Of a stretch of DNA of 8,057 nt, positions 5,275 to 8,057 are shown piece after piece. A program made the translations under genes and the position numbers. The stretch covers positions 1-8,057 of the forward strand of contig CABQNA010000057.1 of the NCBI GenBank assembly GCA_902465425.1. Reading direction: 5' to 3'. Below the pieces are notes generated by a model that saw nothing but the letters and a program-made list of their open reading frames with translations, was not told the DNA's origin and searched no databases. The number at the start of each line of letters is the position of its first letter. Position 1 is the first letter of the stretch. Source of the stretch: an uncultured Collinsella sp. Its GTDB lineage: Bacteria; Actinomycetota; Coriobacteriia; Coriobacteriales; Coriobacteriaceae.

Positions 5275-7113
5275 CTAATTCTTATCGGAGGCTTCGGCCT
5301 CGGCGGACTGTTCGGCGGTTTTCTCGGAATCTGATTCGGAGGTCGATCCCTGATTGGTGTTGTCGCGAATCGTTTGCGCGTCGATCACCTGGCGGGTCTG
5401 CTCCTCGTCGATCTGGTGGCGGTACTTGGATATCGTGTCCTGCGCATCGTCGACACTTGTTTGCGGAATACCCGCCTTGAGGCGGTTTTGCGTGTCTTCG
5501 GGCAGGTCGGATAGCTTGATGCTGGTTTCGCTTTCGAGCCAGTGGAGTTTGAGTCCGAGCGGCTTGCCGGGCAGGCCGCGCCAGACGGCGACATTGCCCT
5601 GGTAGGTACCCAGGTAGTACGAGCCGGTGACACCCGTGTAGGCCCAGATGCCAGCTGCCAGCACAAAGACGAGGGCCAGGATGGCGGCGATAGTAATGTT
5701 GCGGCGACGCACGCGCTGCGCCTCGCGCATAACGCCATCGTCAACCAGGTCAACGACTACTACGGTCACGTTGTCGTGGCCGCCGGCGGCAAGCGCCGCG
5801 TCCACTAGGTTGTCGACGCAGATTTGCGCGGTTGAGGACTGCGTGGCGATGTTCTCGATATCGCTATCGGGAATCATGCTCGAAAGGCCGTCGGAGCACA
5901 GGATCAGACGGTCGCCTTCCTCGATATGCAGAGTGAAGTGGTCGGCATACATAGCGGGGTCCGAGCCCAGCGCGCGGGTGATGACCGAACGGTTGGGGTG
6001 GACGCGAGCCTCGTCTGCCGTGATCTCGCCGGCGTCCACGAGCTCCTCCACGTAGGAGTGGTCGCGGGTCACGCGGATGAGCGTGCCCTCGTGGAGCAGG
6101 TAGGCGCGAGAGTCACCCACGTGGGCGATGGCGAGCGTGTCGTTTTCGATATAGGCGCAAGTGGCTGTGCAGCCCATGCCGGGCTTGCCCAGGCCATTCA
6201 AGGCAGCCTCGATTACGGCGGCGTTGGCGGCCTCGACGGCTGCCGCCAGGCGTGCGGCGTCGGCAGACTGAGGAGCTGTCTTGGCGATGGTCTCGACAGC
6301 GATAGAAGAGGCCACCTCGCCGGCAGCGTGACCACCCATGCCGTCGCATACGCAAAAGAGCGGCGACTGCACCAGGTAGGAATCCTCGTTGTGCGGGCGC
6401 ACGCAGCCAACGTCAGAGCGGGCGCCCCACATGAGTTGCGTGGTGGTGCCGGCATCATAGGTCGAGTCGGTCTCGATGCGTTCCTCGGTCAGGGGCTCAA
6501 AGCTCATGGTCGAGCCGGGGTCTTTGAGCTTGGCCTCAACGGCGGCAACGTCGATCTCGGCAGTGTCACCGGGAGAGACGGTGTCGGTCTCGGCGTTTGA
6601 TTCGGAATCGCCGGTGTCCGGGGAGTCGGGCTCCTCGGACACGCGGGCGGTCGAATCGTCATCTTGCGGGCTGACGTCTATAGGCTCGGGCGTCGCAAAG
6701 TGCGACGGCGCGGGCGTGTTTTGCGACTGGGCGGCGGGCTCGGCCACGGCATCGGACTCGCTTGCGGGCGCAGGCTGCGGGGTCTTGGGTGCAGGGCCGT
6801 CCTCGGGGGATGTCCCCGCCTCGGGCGCCGGCGTAGACGCGGGCGCAACCTCGGATGCCGGGGCTATGGGAAACGCCGGCGCGGCGGGCTCGGGTGCCGC
6901 AAACACCGCAGCGCTCTCGTTGATTGCCGCGGCGACGGGCTCTGCAAAGTGAGCCGGCGCCGGGGTTGCTTCGGGCGCTGTGGGCTGTTCCGCAGCATGT
7001 GCGCCGATGGGCGCCGCTACGGCATCCTCTTCGTCCTCGTTATCGGCGAGATCCGAAATATCATGCGTTACATGCGAAAGAGGCAGGGAGAACACGGTGT
7101 CCTCGGGCTCCAC
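5275..7113 (-). CDS. pstP: PP2C-family Ser/Thr phosphatase PstP with long disordered N-terminus
   Basis: Metal-dependent PPM/PP2C phosphatase that removes phosphate from PknB and its substrates. The frame is open from GTG 7113 (612 aa). Residues 1 to about 228 are low complexity, rich in Ala, Pro, Glu, Asp, Ser and Thr. The catalytic domain follows (about 229-457): RPHNED (239-244), DGMGG (257-261), GCTAT (314-318), VGDSRAY (332-338), RDHS (350-353), SDGL (407-410) and GGHDN (444-448), so the metal-binding Asp residues are present. A basic stretch (RVRRR, 467-471) precedes one membrane segment (about 472-494). An extracellular domain (about 498-585) resembles the region after the membrane segment of mycobacterial PstP, and the end is acidic. 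GTG 7113 lacks a Shine-Dalgarno sequence, and the same frame stays open upstream to 7213 with no other start codon. The real start is probably ATG 7205 with a one-base frameshift (see 7114-7205). Confidence 0.93.
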   Translation of the reverse strand: MEPEDTVFSLPLSHVTHDISDLADNEDEEDAVAAPIGAHAAEQPTAPEATPAPAHFAEPVAAAINESAAVFAAPEPAAPAFPIAPASEVAPASTPAPEAGTSPEDGPAPKTPQPAPASESDAVAEPAAQSQNTPAPSHFATPEPIDVSPQDDDSTARVSEEPDSPDTGDSESNAETDTVSPGDTAEIDVAAVEAKLKDPGSTMSFEPLTEERIETDSTYDAGTTTQLMWGARSDVGCVRPHNEDSYLVQSPLFCVCDGMGGHAAGEVASSIAVETIAKTAPQSADAARLAAAVEAANAAVIEAALNGLGKPGMGCTATCAYIENDTLAIAHVGDSRAYLLHEGTLIRVTRDHSYVEELVDAGEITADEARVHPNRSVITRALGSDPAMYADHFTLHIEEGDRLILCSDGLSSMIPDSDIENIATQSSTAQICVDNLVDAALAAGGHDNVTVVVVDLVDDGVMREAQRVRRRNITIAAILALVFVLAAGIWAYTGVTGSYYLGTYQGNVAVWRGLPGKPLGLKLHWLESETSIKLSDLPEDTQNRLKAGIPQTSVDDAQDTISKYRHQIDEEQTRQVIDAQTIRDNTNQGSTSESDSEKTAEQSAEAEASDKN

Positions 7114-7205
7114 GGGTGCGGAGCCCGCCGGAGCGGCGTGGGCCGGCGCAGCTGTGGCGGCGGTGCCTCGGTCATAGTTGCGGACTTGTTCTCCTCGTCG
7201 ATCAT
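7114..7205 (-). other. Probable frameshifted N-terminal coding segment of pstP
   Basis: ATG 7205 overlaps the fhaB stop as ATGA and has AAGGTGA (7213-7219) 7 bases upstream, the best start signal in the gap. It encodes MIDEENKSATMTEA and then leaves the pstP frame, reaching a stop at 7068-7070 after 45 codons. The pstP frame itself is open through this gap; its residues just before GTG 7113 (TAATAAPAHAAPAGSAP) match the Ala/Pro style of the downstream N-terminus, whereas further upstream (RNYDRG) they do not. One missing base near 7160-7170, for example a C in GAGGC(C)ACC, would join the two frames. It could be a real mutation or a sequence error. No classical slippery heptamer is visible. 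Confidence 0.6.
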
Positions 7206-7618
7206 CGACGGTTCACCTTCATGACCACGTCGCCAATCTGGACTTCGTCGCCCTCGCGCAGCGTTGCGGGCTCAACAAGCTGGCGGCCGTTGACGAGCGT
7301 GCCGTTAAGCGAGTTGAGGTCCTCGATGATGAGCGCCGGGCCCTGCAGCGAAAAGCGCGCATGTGAGGCCGAGACGAACGGTTCGTTGATGCAGATGTCC
7401 GAAGATGGCGAGCGACCGACGATGACGGGGCCGAGCATGTCTACGTGGATGCCGCGGATACCGCGCGGACCCTTGTCCACATCAATCGTCCAGATAGCCG
7501 AGTCGCGGCGCTGCCCGCGCACAAGTCCCACGCCGGTCTTCATGACGGCGAACAGGAAGATATAGAGCAGGGCGACCAGGACGATGCGGCCTGCAAAAAG
7601 GACGATATCGATGTTCAT
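7202..7618 (-). CDS. fhaB: Membrane-anchored FHA-domain protein FhaB (FipA-like)
   Basis: Small 138-aa protein that binds phosphothreonine and, in Mycobacterium, links kinase signalling to division proteins. Residues 6-27 form one N-terminal membrane segment, followed by a short basic linker (VRGQRR, 33-38). The FHA domain spans about 63-135 with the expected contacts: GRS (68-70), SASH (83-86) and LNSLNGT (101-107). The length and the order (anchor, then FHA) match FhaB. ATG 7618 has AGGGGA 9 bases upstream, lying inside the last codons of fhaA. The stop overlaps ATG 7205, the probable pstP start, so translation of the two is likely coupled. The linker between membrane and FHA domain is shorter than in Mycobacterium FhaB. 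Confidence 0.92.
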   Translation of the reverse strand: MNIDIVLFAGRIVLVALLYIFLFAVMKTGVGLVRGQRRDSAIWTIDVDKGPRGIRGIHVDMLGPVIVGRSPSSDICINEPFVSASHARFSLQGPALIIEDLNSLNGTLVNGRQLVEPATLREGDEVQIGDVVMKVNRR

Positions 7619-7624
7619 AAGCGA

Positions 7625-8057
7625 CTATCCCCTAAATTCAAAGGTGCTCAGGCCAAACGTCAGCAGATCGCCGTTGCGCAGCGGGCAGCGCGTAATGCGG
7701 CGGTTGTTGACGAGCGTGCCGTTGGTGGAATTGAGGTCCTCGATCGACCAATCCGAGCCCGTAAAGGTGAGCTGGGCGTGGCGGCGCGACACGTTGGGGT
7801 CGCGCAGGGCAATGTCGGAAACTGAGCGCTCGCGACCGATGGTCACCTGTGCGGAGGTGATGCTATGGCTCTCGCCGCTCACGACGTCGACGAGCTGGGC
7901 GAGCGGGCGCTGCGGGGCACGAGTGCTCGCCATGTTGGAGGCGATGCCGGCTGCGGCACCTAGGCCCACGGCGGCACCGGTCGCGGCGGCTCCGCCCATG
8001 CCGGCAAGCGCGTCGCGCGAGACGGTCTGCGGCACCGGGATAGGAGCGGCGGGGTCG
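7625..8057 (-). CDS. fhaA: FhaA C-terminal part with FHA domain (truncated by window edge)
   Basis: The reading frame is open to the right edge, leaving the last 143 residues; the start lies outside. It contains a C-terminal FHA domain (about 52-142 of the visible part) with GRE (74-76), SRRH (90-93), LNSTNGT (108-114) and a C-terminal hydrophobic strand. Before it is an Ala/Gly-rich stretch (17-44), preceded by a short Pro-rich piece. Full FhaA proteins have an N-terminal FhaA_N (DUF3662) domain and a variable linker; that N-terminal part is not visible here. In Mycobacterium FhaA binds phosphorylated targets such as MviN. The stop is 6 bases before the fhaB ATG. Identification rests on the FHA motifs plus gene order; GTG 8035 in the visible part is not taken as the start. 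Confidence 0.85.
   Translation of the reverse strand, partial: DPAAPIPVPQTVSRDALAGMGGAAATGAAVGLGAAAGIASNMASTRAPQRPLAQLVDVVSGESHSITSAQVTIGRERSVSDIALRDPNVSRRHAQLTFTGSDWSIEDLNSTNGTLVNNRRITRCPLRNGDLLTFGLSTFEFRG
7628..7633 (-). promoter_or_regulatory. Ribosome binding site of fhaB inside the fhaA end
   Basis: AGGGGA on the minus strand forms the penultimate two codons of fhaA (Arg-Gly) and lies 9 bases before the fhaB ATG at 7618. Its placement suggests coupled translation of the two FHA proteins. Confidence 0.6.

Noticed and set aside
1..8057. CRISPR arrays, insertion sequences or phage genes
   Set aside because: No regularly spaced repeats, transposase or integrase motifs, or terminal inverted repeats with target duplications are visible. 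The protein-coding part is a core chromosomal operon.

Overview
The window holds one minus-strand operon from a GC-rich bacterium. Read in transcription order (right to left) it contains the 3' end of fhaA, then fhaB, a PP2C phosphatase (pstP), a SEDS glycosyltransferase fused to a class B penicillin-binding protein, and pknB with PASTA repeats. This is the actinobacterial cell-wall and division signalling cluster (fhaA-fhaB-pstP-rodA-pbpA-pknA-pknB in Mycobacterium). Two differences stand out: rodA and pbpA form a single reading frame, and no pknA lies between them and pknB. GC-rich codon use, this compact variant and the protein sequences suggest class Coriobacteriia (Collinsella/Olsenella-like). 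That taxon is an inference, not a search result.

Layout. 1-293: no protein gene. It holds four inverted repeats, one of them a convincing intrinsic terminator for the operon (202-241), and another built from tRNA-like T-arm sequences (67-136). 294-2255: pknB. 2256-2387: a 132-bp spacer with a GC-rich stem-loop and an 8-bp direct repeat. 2388-5258: the SEDS-PBP fusion. 5275-7113: pstP, whose true N-terminus probably starts at 7205 but is separated by a one-base frameshift. 7202-7618: fhaB. 7625-8057: fhaA, running off the right edge.

How the genes work together (family knowledge plus inference). PknB senses muropeptides or lipid II through extracellular PASTA domains and phosphorylates cytoplasmic Thr residues. 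PstP reverses this. FhaA and FhaB read phosphothreonine through FHA domains and recruit partners. The SEDS-PBP fusion polymerises and crosslinks peptidoglycan, so it is the likely effector. The genes are nearly contiguous (stop/start overlap or short gaps), with Shine-Dalgarno sequences placed in or next to the preceding stop, which suggests translational coupling. The exception is the 132-bp gap before pknB. I found no convincing promoter; the operon promoter probably lies to the right of the window.
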